Shown one piece after another: positions 34,352-43,565 of a DNA stretch of 64,000 bases. Position numbers and translations under genes: made by a program. The notes below the pieces were generated by a model. That model was not told the DNA's origin, searched no databases, and saw nothing but the letters and a program-made list of their open reading frames with translations. The first letter of the stretch is position 1; each line of letters opens with the position of its first letter. The stretch lies in assembly GCA_946481275.1 (NCBI GenBank), contig CAMLMV010000001.1, forward strand, positions 124,001-188,000. The letters are read 5' to 3'. This DNA comes from an uncultured Massilia sp. (lineage in GTDB: Bacteria; Pseudomonadota; Gammaproteobacteria; Burkholderiales; Burkholderiaceae).

Positions 34352-35584
34352 TCAGTCCGCCCGATACAACGGCAACGTCACCTTCACCGGCCGCACGTCC
34401 ATGCGCACGCGGTACACGGAATAGGTATCGGCCCGGTTCGACGTGTAGCCCTCGCTCTCCGGCGTGCGCGTGAAGGTGAATTCGAAACCGCGGTCGGCGG
34501 CCGCGCCGGCCGGGTCGCCGAAGGCGATGCCGGTGGCGCGCGCCTGGTCGCTGTCGCACAGTTTCATCAACAGGTCGACGACGGCCGTGTTGCCGAGGAT
34601 GTCGGGGACGAACAGCGGGCCGCGGTACGTCGGGTCGGCCGGATCGACCTTTTCCTTGTCCGGGCCCGGCGTGAAGCGGCCGGTGGCCGGCTCGTAGCGG
34701 TCGCCGCTGTCGAGGTAGCTGATGCGGGCGCCCGTCACGTTGAAGCCGGTGCGCGCGGCGTCCACGGTGGCCTGGCCCAGGTCGAGCAGCAGCGCGCCCT
34801 TGTAACCGATGACGGCGATCGACCGGTCCGGCGCGACGACGGCGGCCGTGTTCTCGTCGATGCCCAGGCCCAGGCGATAGTGCTTGGCCAGCATCGCCGG
34901 GAGCATGCGGGCGAAGCGGCCGCGGATCAGCAAATGCTGGTCGACGAACACGTCGTCGCCGATGAAACCGAGGCCCGGCGCGATGTCGCGGCCGTCCGTG
35001 ATGCCGTCGCGCAGTGTGGGCAGCGGTGCGCGGCCTTCGTAGAACATCGTCCTGCTCATGATGGCGGCGCCGGCGCTCGTGCCGGCGATGACGCCGCCGC
35101 GCCGGTACAGGTCCCACAATGCGTCCAGCACCGCGCTGTTGCCGCCGTCCGCATGGCGCAGCGCGGCTGTGATGCGGCCCTGGTCGCCGCCGGTGAAGAA
35201 GGCGCCGCCGGCCGCGCGCACGCTGGCCGCCAGCTGCGGGTCGTCGGCGGCCCGGCGCACGTCGGTGCCGGCCAGTTTTGCGGACAGCGGCACGACGAAC
35301 GGGCGGGCGCCGTAGCTGGCCAGGATCTCGGCCGTCAGGCGGCCGGAGCGCTCCGGATTGCCGGCCGCCGTGGGGAACACGGCGATGCGCGCGCCGCGGC
35401 CGCCGGCCAGCTCGACGATCTTTTTCCACACGGGGGCGTTGTCGGCGCGCAGCGCGCCGCCGGCGATCACCAGCGAGCCCTTGGCCGCGCCCGCGGGGGC
35501 CTGCGCGTCCGCGCGCGCGGCGGCGGGCGCCAGGCCGAGACTCAGCACGAAAGCGAGGGGAAGAGTCGGGAAGCGGAGCGGCAT
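34352..35584 (-). CDS. Cyanophycinase-like peptidase (family S51), exported
   Basis: A 410-residue protein with a signal peptide (about 1-25), related to cyanophycinase. The S51 fold is shown by KGSLVIAGGALRADN, IAVFPTAAGNPE, AGGAFFTGGDQGRI and the nucleophile elbow GVIAGTSAGAAIMSR (Ser within TSAG), followed by GLGFIGDDVFVDQH and RLGLGIDENTAAVV. These enzymes cut multi-L-arginyl-poly-aspartate or related dipeptides. The signal peptide implies use of polymer outside the cell. No cyanophycin synthetase is in the window. The much longer frame upstream is a shadow of the MYG1 gene. Confidence 0.87.
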   Translation of the reverse strand: MPLRFPTLPLAFVLSLGLAPAAARADAQAPAGAAKGSLVIAGGALRADNAPVWKKIVELAGGRGARIAVFPTAAGNPERSGRLTAEILASYGARPFVVPLSAKLAGTDVRRAADDPQLAASVRAAGGAFFTGGDQGRITAALRHADGGNSAVLDALWDLYRRGGVIAGTSAGAAIMSRTMFYEGRAPLPTLRDGITDGRDIAPGLGFIGDDVFVDQHLLIRGRFARMLPAMLAKHYRLGLGIDENTAAVVAPDRSIAVIGYKGALLLDLGQATVDAARTGFNVTGARISYLDSGDRYEPATGRFTPGPDKEKVDPADPTYRGPLFVPDILGNTAVVDLLMKLCDSDQARATGIAFGDPAGAAADRGFEFTFTRTPESEGYTSNRADTYSVYRVRMDVRPVKVTLPLYRAD

Positions 35585-35686
35585 GGGCTTGTCTCGATGC
35601 GGATGGGAACACCCATCATCATACGCGTGCCCGGCCTTGCCGCCAAAGCCGGTATCATCGGGGTATGCACTCAGATTGGAGCCAGA

Positions 35687-36646
35687 ATGTTGATCGTGAC
35701 CCACAGCGGTAAATTCCACGCGGACGATGCGTGGGCGGTGGCCGTGCTGCTGTCGTTGTACCCGGACGCGGAGCTCGTGCGCACGCGCGATCCCGCCATC
35801 ATCGCCAGGGCCGACGTCGCCATCGACGTGGGCGGCGAATGGAACCCGGCCGCGGGCCGCTTCGACCATCACCAGAAGGGCTTCGACGGCGCCCGCATGA
35901 GCGGCGTGCCGTATGCCAGCGCCGGCCTCGTGTGGCGCGAATACGGCGCGCGCTGCGTCGCGCTGCTGGCCGAGCGGCACGCGGGCCATAAACTGTCGGA
36001 AGAGGGCGCGCAGCAGATGGCGTATGCGATCGACGCGGACGTCGTCCAATACCTCGACCTGTCGGACGTGGGCGCGGCCCGCAACGCGCCGGGCAGCTAC
36101 GGCCTGTCGGCGATCGTCTCCGGCTTCAATCCGAACTGGCTCGACGAGCAGCGGCTGGGCTATGGCCCGGCGGCCGAGGCCTACCGCGACGAGCAGTTCC
36201 GCCGCGTGCTGGGCCTGCTCACGGACCTGATGATCAATGCGGTGAAGTACCGCGTGGGCGCGCTGCTCGCGGTCGAGCAGGTGCGGCACGCGGAGGTGCT
36301 CGAAGGCGGCCGTGTGCTGTTCCTGAAAAATGCCGCGTTGCCGTGGACGGCCATCGTGCGCAAGGAGATGCCGAAGGTGTTGTTCGTCATCAGCTACAGC
36401 CTGGCCGAGCAGCGCCACATGATCCATACGGTGCCCGTCAGCGCGGAGAGTTTCGATGCGCGCGCCGACCTGCCCGCGGCCTGGGCGGGTCTGCGCGACG
36501 CCGACCTGGCGGCCGTCACGGGTGTGCCGGATGCGGCCTTTTGCCACAACGGCCTCTTCATTGCGGCGGCCAAGTCGTTCGAGGGCATCCTCGAAATGGC
36601 GCGGCAGGCGCTGCGCGAGGTGGATGCGCAGGCCTCGACAGCGTGA
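35687..36646 (+). CDS. MYG1-family (UPF0160) exonuclease-like protein
   Basis: A 319-residue member of the MYG1 family, related to DHH phosphoesterases; the eukaryotic protein is a 3'-5' RNA exonuclease. The metal motifs are LIVTHSGKFHADDAWAV (start), GGEWNPAAGRFDHHQKGF (about 50) and YAIDADVVQYLD (about 118). The His-Asp-Asp and Asp-His-His clusters suggest an active two-metal site. The ATG at 35687 has TTGGAGCC upstream. It is divergent from the cyanophycinase gene with a 102-bp gap. Confidence 0.9.
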   Translation: MLIVTHSGKFHADDAWAVAVLLSLYPDAELVRTRDPAIIARADVAIDVGGEWNPAAGRFDHHQKGFDGARMSGVPYASAGLVWREYGARCVALLAERHAGHKLSEEGAQQMAYAIDADVVQYLDLSDVGAARNAPGSYGLSAIVSGFNPNWLDEQRLGYGPAAEAYRDEQFRRVLGLLTDLMINAVKYRVGALLAVEQVRHAEVLEGGRVLFLKNAALPWTAIVRKEMPKVLFVISYSLAEQRHMIHTVPVSAESFDARADLPAAWAGLRDADLAAVTGVPDAAFCHNGLFIAAAKSFEGILEMARQALREVDAQASTA

Positions 36647-36679
36647 CCGGTCGTTACGATTTCATCAAATGTGTGTGGT

Positions 36680-36703
36680 TTTTTGGTGCGAAATCACCAA
36701 AAA
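36680..36703. promoter_or_regulatory. Inverted repeat between MYG1 and cheV
   Basis: Arms TTTTTGGTG and CACCAAAAA (9 bp, perfect) flank six bases. It is too AT-rich at the base for a strong terminator and lies 34 bp after the MYG1 stop, so it could be a regulator site for cheV or a weak bidirectional terminator. Confidence 0.4.
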
Positions 36704-36758
36704 GTGACGGAGATTCATGCTGGTCTTTACACCGGCACGCGGTTCGCGTCTAGAATTT

Positions 36759-36782
36759 CCCAAAAGAATCAACCTTTTTGGG
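36759..36782 (+). promoter_or_regulatory. Hairpin just upstream of the cheV start
   Basis: Arms CCCAAAA and TTTTGGG (7 bp) end seven bases before the ATG at 36790 and include the G-rich stretch that may act as ribosome site. Structure here could modulate initiation. Confidence 0.35.
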
Positions 36783-36789
36783 ATGGGAC

Positions 36790-37749
36790 ATGAAATCGGT
36801 TCAGCAGGAAGTCGACGAGCGCAGCAACCTCACGGGCACGAACAAATTCGAGCTTTTGCTTTTCCGACTTGGCGGCGACGCCAGCGGCGAGCACAGCGAG
36901 CTGTTCGGCATTAACGTATTCAAGATCCGCGAGATCGTCGCCATGCCGACGATCACCAAGGTGGCCGGCGCGCCCGATCACGTGCTTGGCGTGGTCAACC
37001 TGCGCGGCCAGATCATCCAGGTCCTGGACCTGCCGGGCATCGCCGGCGTCACGCCCAAGACCGGCCTGAACATCATGCTGGTGACGGAATTCGCGCGCAC
37101 CACGCAGGCGTTCGCCGTCGAGAGCGTGGAAGAGATCGTGCGCCTCGACTGGACGCAGGTGATGTCGGCCGAGAAGAGCGCCGGCAGCGGCATGGTCACG
37201 AGCATCGCGCGCCTGGAAGCGGTGGACGGCCAGCCGGCCCGCCTGGCCCAGGTGCTGGACGTCGAGACGATCCTGCGCAACCTGAATCCGGAAGCGCAGA
37301 CCGAGAACATCGAACAGGCCGTCGGCGCCAAGATGAAGCTGAAGCCGGGCGCCGTGATCCTCGCGGCGGACGATTCCGTCGTGGCGCGCGCGCTGATCGA
37401 GCAGGGGCTGGACGCGATGGGCCTGCCGTTCGTGATGACCAAGAGCGGCAAGGAGTGCTGGGAGCAGCTGAACCACATCGCCGCCGCGGCCGAAGCCGAA
37501 GGCAAGACCGTGCACGACAAGGTCGCGCTCGTGCTGACCGACCTCGAGATGCCCGAAATGGACGGCTTTACCCTGACCCGCAACATCAAGTCGAACGCGC
37601 GCTTCGGCAACATGCCGGTCGTGATCCACTCGTCGCTGTCCGGCACGACGAACGAGGAACACGTCAAGAACGTCCGCGCCGACGCCTACGTCGCCAAGTT
37701 CTCGGCCGAGGACCTGTCGCGCACCCTGCGCACGCTGCTGCGCCAGTAA
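36790..37749 (+). CDS. cheV: Chemotaxis coupling protein CheV
   Basis: A 319-residue CheW-receiver fusion that links receptors to the CheA kinase. The CheW-like part covers about 15-165 (LLLFRLGG, LFGINVFKIREIV, DHVLGVVNLRGQIIQVLDLP). The receiver covers about 190-319 with the phosphoacceptor Asp in ALVLTDLEMPEMDGF (about 253), the Ser/Thr at VIHSSLSG and Lys in DAYVAKFSAEDL. All key receiver residues are present. The open frame begins at a TTG (36778), but the ATG at 36790 is preferred. No other chemotaxis gene is nearby. Confidence 0.93.
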   Translation: MKSVQQEVDERSNLTGTNKFELLLFRLGGDASGEHSELFGINVFKIREIVAMPTITKVAGAPDHVLGVVNLRGQIIQVLDLPGIAGVTPKTGLNIMLVTEFARTTQAFAVESVEEIVRLDWTQVMSAEKSAGSGMVTSIARLEAVDGQPARLAQVLDVETILRNLNPEAQTENIEQAVGAKMKLKPGAVILAADDSVVARALIEQGLDAMGLPFVMTKSGKECWEQLNHIAAAAEAEGKTVHDKVALVLTDLEMPEMDGFTLTRNIKSNARFGNMPVVIHSSLSGTTNEEHVKNVRADAYVAKFSAEDLSRTLRTLLRQ

Positions 37750-37917
37750 TGCCTTCCCCACGCGGTGCCGGCATCCGCCGGCCCGCGCCGCACTGCCAAT
37801 TCTGAGTTGTTGTCGGGCAACACCCTGAGGACGAATTTGCGTAGGCCTTGTCCTACGGCAATAGTCATGCCGCATAATGACGGTTCAGGATGCTGTTTCC
37901 CACCTTTTCAGAATCCC

Positions 37918-40302
37918 ATGCCACACTCGACATCGTTAATCGCGAGCATCTGGACCACGGATACCGAAGGCGTCTGCACGTCCAGCGTCGACCACGGGCA
38001 GGGCGCGCTGCCGCATTTCGCCGTCGCGGCGCACCTGCCGGACTGGCTGCGCCGGTGCGCCGCCGACGCGCAGGCGGCGGAACGCGTCGCCGATGCGCTG
38101 GCGCGGCAGGCGGCGTTCAGCCATGAAGTCGGGATCCGCGCCAAGGATGGGTCCATGCGCCGCGTCGTCGTGTCCGGGCTCCCGCACGTTGCTGCCGACG
38201 GCCGCTGCACCGGCTGGTCCGGCACGTTCGCCGACGTCACGGAGCAGAAGGCGACGCTCGACCGCGCGTTGCGCAGCGAGGCCGAGCACCGCCTCATCGT
38301 CGACCACAGCCTGGACCTGATCGCGCACTGCGGCGTGGACGGCCGCTACATCCACGTGTCGCCGTCGTACACGAACTTCCTGGGCTGGGAGGTGGAGGAC
38401 ATGGTGGGGCGCACCGTCCTCGAGTTCCTCCATCCCGACGACCAGGCGCCGGCGGCCGCGGCGCTGGCGCGCATCAACGCGGGCGAGGAGATCGGCGACG
38501 TGGTCGAGGTGCGCAAGCGGCACCGCGACGGTCATTATGTCGCGCTGGGCTCGAAGGTGCGCAAGGTCGCGGACCCGGACACCGGCGCCGTGTTCGGCGC
38601 CGTCCTCGTATCGCGCGATATCACCCGCGAAAAGGAGATGCTGCACCGTGTCGAGCACGCGCACGCGCGCGTGCGCACGATCCTGGAAAGCATCGAAGAC
38701 GGCTTCTTCTCGGTCAACCGGGACTGGGAGATCACGTATGCCAACACGCTGGCCGAGGTGTTTGCCCGCGTGGAGCCCGGTACGTCGGGCGGCAAGGTAT
38801 TGTGGGACGTGGCCGACGACCTGGAAGGTACGGAGACGGCCCGGATCTACCGGCGCGCGATGGAGCGGTGCGAGAACGCGGCATTCGAGACGTTCTACGA
38901 ACCGGAAGGCGTGTGGCTCAGCGTGCGCGTGTACGCGCGCGAGGATGGTCTGTCGGTCTACTTCCACGACATCACGGACCGCAAGCGCGCCGAGGAGCGG
39001 CTCGAACAGTTGGCCACGCGCGACGATCTCACGGGCCTGCCCAACCGCGCCTGGCTGAACGGCCATCTGCGCTCGATGCTGGGCCAGGCGCGCGGCGAAG
39101 CGGAAACCACCGTGCTGTTCATCGACCTGAACCGCTTCAAGGAAGTCAACGATTCATTGGGCCATGCGGCCGGCGACCATTTGCTGCGGCAGGTGGGGTT
39201 GCGGCTGCAGTCGTGCCTCCGCCCGGGCGACGTGGTCGCGCGGCTGGGCGGCGACGAATTCGTCGTGGCGGCCCATTGCGCGGGGCGCGACGCCGCGGCC
39301 GGCATCGCGCAGCGCCTCCTGGAGACCCTCACCAATCCCTTCCACATCGACGGGCTGGAGATGTGCGTGGGCGCGTCGATCGGCATCAGCCTCTCGGGCC
39401 AGGACGGCGCCACGCCGGAACTGCTGTTCCAGAACGCTGACACGGCGATGTACAAGGCCAAGGCATTGGGTGCGAGCTCGTACCAGTTCTTCGAGCCGGA
39501 GATGAGCGTGGAAGCGCGGCGGCGGCTGCAGGTGGAGGCGGCGCTGCGGCGCGCGCTGGAGCTGGGCCAGTTCGAGCTGCATTACCAGCCGCGCATCGAC
39601 GTGCGCACGTGGCGCCTGCGCGGCGTGGAAGTCCTGCTGCGCTGGAAGCATCCGGAACTCGGCCAGGTGGCGCCGTTCGAATTCATCCCCATCGCGGAAG
39701 AGCGCGGCCACATCGAGGCGATCGGCCGCTGGGTGCTGGGCGAGGCCTGCCGCGTCGGCAAGCGCCTCTCCGACAAATACGGCACGCAGCTGCACGTGGC
39801 CGTGAACGTGTCGGCGCGCCAGCTGCGGTCGGCGGAGCTCGTGGCCGAGGTCGAACAGGCGTTGCGCGAATCCGGTTTCGCGCCGCGCGCGCTGGAGCTG
39901 GAGCTGACGGAGAGTGCGCTGATCGACGACATCGACCAGTCCGTCGACGTGCTCCACCGCCTCAAGCGCCTGGGCGTGAAGCTGGCGCTGGATGATTTCG
40001 GCACCGGCTATTCGAGCCTGTCGTACCTGAAGCGCTTTCCCGTCGACGTGCTGAAACTGGACCGCTCGTTCTTCCTGGAGGAGTGCCCGAACGGCGACGA
40101 ATTCGTCGCGGCCCTCGTCCACATGGCGCATGCGCTCGGCCTGACCGTGGTCGCGGAAGGCATCGAGACGGAAGAGGTGATGGAGACGCTGCGCGCCTGC
40201 CGCTGCGACGAGGCGCAGGGCTACCTGTTCGCGCGGCCGATGGCGCTGCCGGAGTTCGACAAGTTCCTGCAATGCGAGGTGCCGGGGGCGCTGGCGGCGT
40301 GA
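37918..40302 (+). CDS. PAS-PAS-PAS-GGDEF-EAL cyclic-di-GMP enzyme
   Basis: A 794-residue cytoplasmic protein. Three PAS-like sensor domains cover about 1-360 (GWSGTFADVTEQKA, HSLDLIAHCGVDGRYIHVSPS, SIEDGFFSVNRDWEITYAN). The cyclase motif is intact (RLGGDEFVVA, about 442). The phosphodiesterase domain reads GVEVLLRWKHPELG (EVL in place of EAL, usually tolerated), then DDFGTGYSSLSYLKRF (about 692) with its Asp pair. Both making and breaking of cyclic-di-GMP are possible. The start is uncertain: in-frame ATGs at 37867 and 37918 both lack a clear ribosome site. No transmembrane segment is seen. Confidence 0.92.
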   Translation: MPHSTSLIASIWTTDTEGVCTSSVDHGQGALPHFAVAAHLPDWLRRCAADAQAAERVADALARQAAFSHEVGIRAKDGSMRRVVVSGLPHVAADGRCTGWSGTFADVTEQKATLDRALRSEAEHRLIVDHSLDLIAHCGVDGRYIHVSPSYTNFLGWEVEDMVGRTVLEFLHPDDQAPAAAALARINAGEEIGDVVEVRKRHRDGHYVALGSKVRKVADPDTGAVFGAVLVSRDITREKEMLHRVEHAHARVRTILESIEDGFFSVNRDWEITYANTLAEVFARVEPGTSGGKVLWDVADDLEGTETARIYRRAMERCENAAFETFYEPEGVWLSVRVYAREDGLSVYFHDITDRKRAEERLEQLATRDDLTGLPNRAWLNGHLRSMLGQARGEAETTVLFIDLNRFKEVNDSLGHAAGDHLLRQVGLRLQSCLRPGDVVARLGGDEFVVAAHCAGRDAAAGIAQRLLETLTNPFHIDGLEMCVGASIGISLSGQDGATPELLFQNADTAMYKAKALGASSYQFFEPEMSVEARRRLQVEAALRRALELGQFELHYQPRIDVRTWRLRGVEVLLRWKHPELGQVAPFEFIPIAEERGHIEAIGRWVLGEACRVGKRLSDKYGTQLHVAVNVSARQLRSAELVAEVEQALRESGFAPRALELELTESALIDDIDQSVDVLHRLKRLGVKLALDDFGTGYSSLSYLKRFPVDVLKLDRSFFLEECPNGDEFVAALVHMAHALGLTVVAEGIETEEVMETLRACRCDEAQGYLFARPMALPEFDKFLQCEVPGALAA

Positions 40303-40312
40303 ATGGCTTACA

Positions 40313-40786
40313 ATGGCGGTTTCAGCCTGCACCCGGCACATGACACCGTCGACGCACACCCATTCGTGCCCGGAATGCTGCGCCATTTACGCAGCCTTTG
40401 ACGACAGTTGCGCGTCACGGTTCGACACGCTCCTCGCGCTGGACCACTCGCGCGAGGAACCGTGGGGAAGCCGGCATGGGCAGGCATTCGCCGCCTATGC
40501 GCTCCAGCATCCCGTGACGCACGCGGCATCGCTCGACCGTGCCTGGTCGGCGCTCCACCAGATCTACGTGGCCGGCATGGCGCCGGAGCGCGTCTTTGGC
40601 GCACTCGTTGCCGCGCGCGGCGGGATGCCCACGGGTTGGTCCGTGCCTGCGCGGGCCGCGCGGCCGGTCGGCGCGCCGGCCGTGACGATCGCCGACCTGG
40701 GCGGCTTCGACGCCGCGACCTACGCCGCCCGCCTGGACGACTGGTGCCGCGCGGCGCTGGCCGCGTGGGGCGCCGTCGTCGCCTGA
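40313..40786 (+). CDS. DUF5946-like hypothetical protein
   Basis: A protein of up to 157 residues that recalls DUF5946. It has a cysteine pair near the start (SCPECCAIYAAF), a conserved SRHGQAFAAYALQHP segment and a C-terminal LDDWCRAALAAWG. The His/Cys pattern could bind a metal. Either the ATG at 40313 or at 40340 may start it, since neither has a good ribosome site. It follows the GGDEF-EAL gene by 10 bp and may be read through from it. The function is unknown. Confidence 0.65.
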   Translation: MAVSACTRHMTPSTHTHSCPECCAIYAAFDDSCASRFDTLLALDHSREEPWGSRHGQAFAAYALQHPVTHAASLDRAWSALHQIYVAGMAPERVFGALVAARGGMPTGWSVPARAARPVGAPAVTIADLGGFDAATYAARLDDWCRAALAAWGAVVA

Positions 40787-40799
40787 CGCCTGGACGGGG

Positions 40800-42167
40800 T
40801 CAGCGCGCGTAGCTCGGCTTCTTCGGATCGTACGTCCAGCCGGGCACGAGGTAGCGCATGGCCATCGCATCGTCGCGCGCGCCGCCGGCCACCTTCTTGT
40901 ACAACTCGTGGGCGGCCGCGATGCGCTCCATGTCCGGCTTGACGCCGAGGCCCGGCGCATCCGGCACCGCGACCTGGCCGCCGACGATCCGCAGCGGTTC
41001 CGTCGTCAGCCGCTCGCGGCCTTCCTGCCAGATCCAGTGCGTGTCGATCGCCGTGATGTCGCCCGGCGCGGCGGCGGCGCAATGCGTGAACATCGCGAGC
41101 GACACGTCGAAGTGGTTGTTCGAGTGCGAGCCCCACGTCAGGCCCCAGTCGTGGCACAGCTGCGCGAGGCGCACGGAACCCTGCATGGTCCAGAAGTGCG
41201 GGTCGGCCAGCGGGATGTCGACGGCGCCCAGCAGGTGCGAGTGTGCCATCTGGCGCCAGTCCGTCGCGACCATGTTCGTCGCCGTGCGGATGCCCGTCGC
41301 GCGCTTGAACTCGGCCATGATCTCGCGGCCGGAATAACCGCCCTCCGGTCCGCACGGGTCTTCCGCATACGACAGCACGTGGCCCTGGCCCTTGCACGCG
41401 GCGACCGCTTCCGCCAGCGACCAGGCGCCGTTCGGGTCCAGCGTCGCGCGCGCGTCCGGGAAGCGCCGCTTGATGGCGGCCACCGCCGCGATCTCGTCTT
41501 CCGGCCGCATCACGCCGCCTTTCAGCTTGAAGTCGCGGAAACCGTACTTGTCGACGGCGGCGGAGGCCAGGTCGGCGATCTGCCCGGGCGTCAACGCTTC
41601 TTCGTCGCGCAACCTGTACCAGCCATCCCGCGCGGCCTCGCCGTCGTATGGCAGATCCGTTTGCGTGCGGTCGCCGACGTAGAACAGGTACGCGAGCATC
41701 GTCACGTGCGTGCGCTGCTGGCCGTTGCCGAGCAGTTCGCACAGCGGCACCGCGAGGTGCTGGCCCAGCAGGTCCAGCAGCGCCGCCTCCACGGCCGTTA
41801 CCACGTTTTCCAGGCGCAGGTTGATTTCGTGCGGCTGCTTCATGACGGCTTCCTCGGCGCTCGACGTCACCTGGTGGCTCACGCCGGAGATCGCCGCGCG
41901 CAGCACGTTCAGGGTGCGGTTGTAGCGCGCCACTTCGGTGCCCGTAACGAGCGGAACGAGCCGCTCCAGCGCGCGCAGGATGCCGTTCGAGCCGGGCACC
42001 TCGCCCATGCCGGTGTTGCCGGCGCTGTCCTTCAGCAGGACGAGGATACGGGTGAAGCAGGGCGCGTGGGCGCCGCACAGGTTGAGCAGCATGCTGTCGC
42101 GGCCGGCCACGGGGATCACCTGCATCTCGGTGACGATCGGGCTGGCGGCGCGCTGGATGAGGGGCAT
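40800..42167 (-). CDS. gudD: Glucarate dehydratase
   Basis: A 455-residue enolase-superfamily enzyme that dehydrates D-glucarate to 5-keto-4-deoxyglucarate. Motifs include [20 protein letters not shown] at the start, [16 protein letters not shown] (catalytic Lys-x-Lys), LDPNGAWSL and [10 protein letters not shown] metal ligands, and [15 protein letters not shown] (catalytic His). A GGAGACC site precedes the ATG at 42167. It is divergent from the GDSL-GH115 genes, which fits uronic acid use: glucuronate freed by GH115 or GH67 can be oxidised to glucarate. That link needs a uronate dehydrogenase not present here. Confidence 0.94.
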   Translation of the reverse strand: MPLIQRAASPIVTEMQVIPVAGRDSMLLNLCGAHAPCFTRILVLLKDSAGNTGMGEVPGSNGILRALERLVPLVTGTEVARYNRTLNVLRAAISGVSHQVTSSAEEAVMKQPHEINLRLENVVTAVEAALLDLLGQHLAVPLCELLGNGQQRTHVTMLAYLFYVGDRTQTDLPYDGEAARDGWYRLRDEEALTPGQIADLASAAVDKYGFRDFKLKGGVMRPEDEIAAVAAIKRRFPDARATLDPNGAWSLAEAVAACKGQGHVLSYAEDPCGPEGGYSGREIMAEFKRATGIRTATNMVATDWRQMAHSHLLGAVDIPLADPHFWTMQGSVRLAQLCHDWGLTWGSHSNNHFDVSLAMFTHCAAAAPGDITAIDTHWIWQEGRERLTTEPLRIVGGQVAVPDAPGLGVKPDMERIAAAHELYKKVAGGARDDAMAMRYLVPGWTYDPKKPSYAR

Positions 42168-42214
42168 TTTCTGGGTCTCCTGGTGATGTCGGGCATATCG
42201 AAAAAATATATCTC

Positions 42215-42229
42215 GTTGCCCGTAACATT
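42215..42229. promoter_or_regulatory. Secondary operator-like half-site in the gudD-GDSL gap
   Basis: GTTGCCCGTAACATT resembles the GTTGCGGTAACATT part of the site before the GH3 gene, with one extra base. It lies 13 bp from the stronger palindrome at 42242, so two sites could act together. Confidence 0.3.
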
Positions 42230-42241
42230 GTTCTAAACTAG

Positions 42242-42259
42242 AATGGTAGCGCAACCATT
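42242..42259. promoter_or_regulatory. LacI-type operator in the gudD-GDSL gap
   Basis: AATGGTAGCGCAACCATT is an 18-bp palindrome with a single mismatched pair and a central GC step, the usual form of LacI/GalR operators. It lies between divergent gudD and the GDSL-GH115 genes, and its core TAGCGCAA recurs before GH67 and the LacI gene at 58.6 kb. Confidence 0.65.
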
Positions 42260-42281
42260 TGCCAAGTGTGAAGGAATAACG

Positions 42282-43538
42282 ATGTCCCGTCAATCGATTC
42301 TGGCTGCCAGCCTCCTGTGCCTCTCCCTCGGCGGCTGTGCCGCCATCGCCGTACAAACCCCTGCAGGCGAACACTGGGTCGCCTCCTGGGGCAGTGCCCA
42401 ACTGGTGCCGGAAGGCCAGAACGAATTGCCCGCCGCGCAGTGGCAGGACGCCAGCCTGCGCCAGATCGTGCGCGTGTCGCTGAGCGGGAGCCAGCTGCGC
42501 GTGAAGCTCACCAACGTGTTCGGCACGGCGCCGCTCGTGATCGACGCCGGCAGCGTCGCGCTGGCGCGCGCGCCCGGCAAGGCCGACGTCGACGGCGCCA
42601 GCCTGCGCCCGCTGCGTTTCGGCGGCGCGGCGTACGTGACGATCCCCGCCGGCGCGGAATACGTGAGCGACCCGATCGACTTGCCGCATGCGGCGGGCGC
42701 CGACCTCGCCATCTCGCTGCATTTCGCCCAGGCGCCGGCGCGCCAGACGGGCCATCCGGGCGCCCGCGCGACGAGCTTCCGGGTGCCCGGCAACCAGGTC
42801 CACGCCGCGAGCTGGCCGCAGGCCGACACCTTCACGCGCTGGTACCAGATCACGGGCGTCGAAGTGCTGGACCGCGGCGCGGCGCACACGGTCGTCGCGA
42901 TCGGCGACTCCATCACGGACGGCTACGGCGTGAACCCGGACACGTATGCGCGCTGGACGGACGGCGTCGCGAGCCGCCTGCGCAGCGCCGGGATGACGAA
43001 CATCGGCGTCGTCAACGCAGGCATCGGCGGCGGCCGCATGCTGCGCGACGGCCTGGGCCCGAACCTCGTGTCCCGCTTCGAACGCGACGTGCTCGCGCGG
43101 CCCGGCGTCTCCCACGCCATCGTCATGATCGGCGTGAACGACTTCGGCGTGCAGCACCGGAACAAGGAAGACACCCCGGCGGCGCGCGCGGCCCTGCTGG
43201 ACGACCTGAAACAGGCCTATCGCCAGATCGTCGCGCGTGCCCATCTGCAAGGCGTGTGCGTGCTGGGCGCCACGATCAGTCCATACGGCGGCAGCGGCTA
43301 TTACGCGCCGGGTGCGGACAACGAGGCGGACCGCCTCGCGTACAACCAGTGGATCCGTACCGCGGGCGTCGTCGACGGCGTCGTCGATTTCGATGCGGCG
43401 CTGCGCGACCCCGCCAGGCCGGATCACCTGCTGAAGGCACTGGACAACGACGGCCTGCATCCGTCGACGGCCGGCTACAAGGCGATGGCGGATGCCGTGC
43501 CGCTGGAACAGCTCAAGAGCTGCCGCATCGCGCGCTGA
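42282..43538 (+). CDS. SGNH/GDSL-family esterase, lipoprotein
   Basis: A 418-residue lipoprotein (LSLGGC, Cys19). An N-terminal beta-domain (about 35-200) precedes the SGNH hydrolase: block [14 protein letters not shown] (Ser near 210), block [14 protein letters not shown], block [12 protein letters not shown] and block [16 protein letters not shown] (Asp and His near 389-392). Enzymes of this layout remove acetyl or other acyl groups from plant polysaccharides. The adjoining GH115 suggests acetylated glucuronoxylan as substrate. A GAAGGAATA site precedes the start. Confidence 0.87.
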   Translation: MSRQSILAASLLCLSLGGCAAIAVQTPAGEHWVASWGSAQLVPEGQNELPAAQWQDASLRQIVRVSLSGSQLRVKLTNVFGTAPLVIDAGSVALARAPGKADVDGASLRPLRFGGAAYVTIPAGAEYVSDPIDLPHAAGADLAISLHFAQAPARQTGHPGARATSFRVPGNQVHAASWPQADTFTRWYQITGVEVLDRGAAHTVVAIGDSITDGYGVNPDTYARWTDGVASRLRSAGMTNIGVVNAGIGGGRMLRDGLGPNLVSRFERDVLARPGVSHAIVMIGVNDFGVQHRNKEDTPAARAALLDDLKQAYRQIVARAHLQGVCVLGATISPYGGSGYYAPGADNEADRLAYNQWIRTAGVVDGVVDFDAALRDPARPDHLLKALDNDGLHPSTAGYKAMADAVPLEQLKSCRIAR

Positions 43539-43565
43539 ATCACCCATAAAAAAACAGGAGACTTA

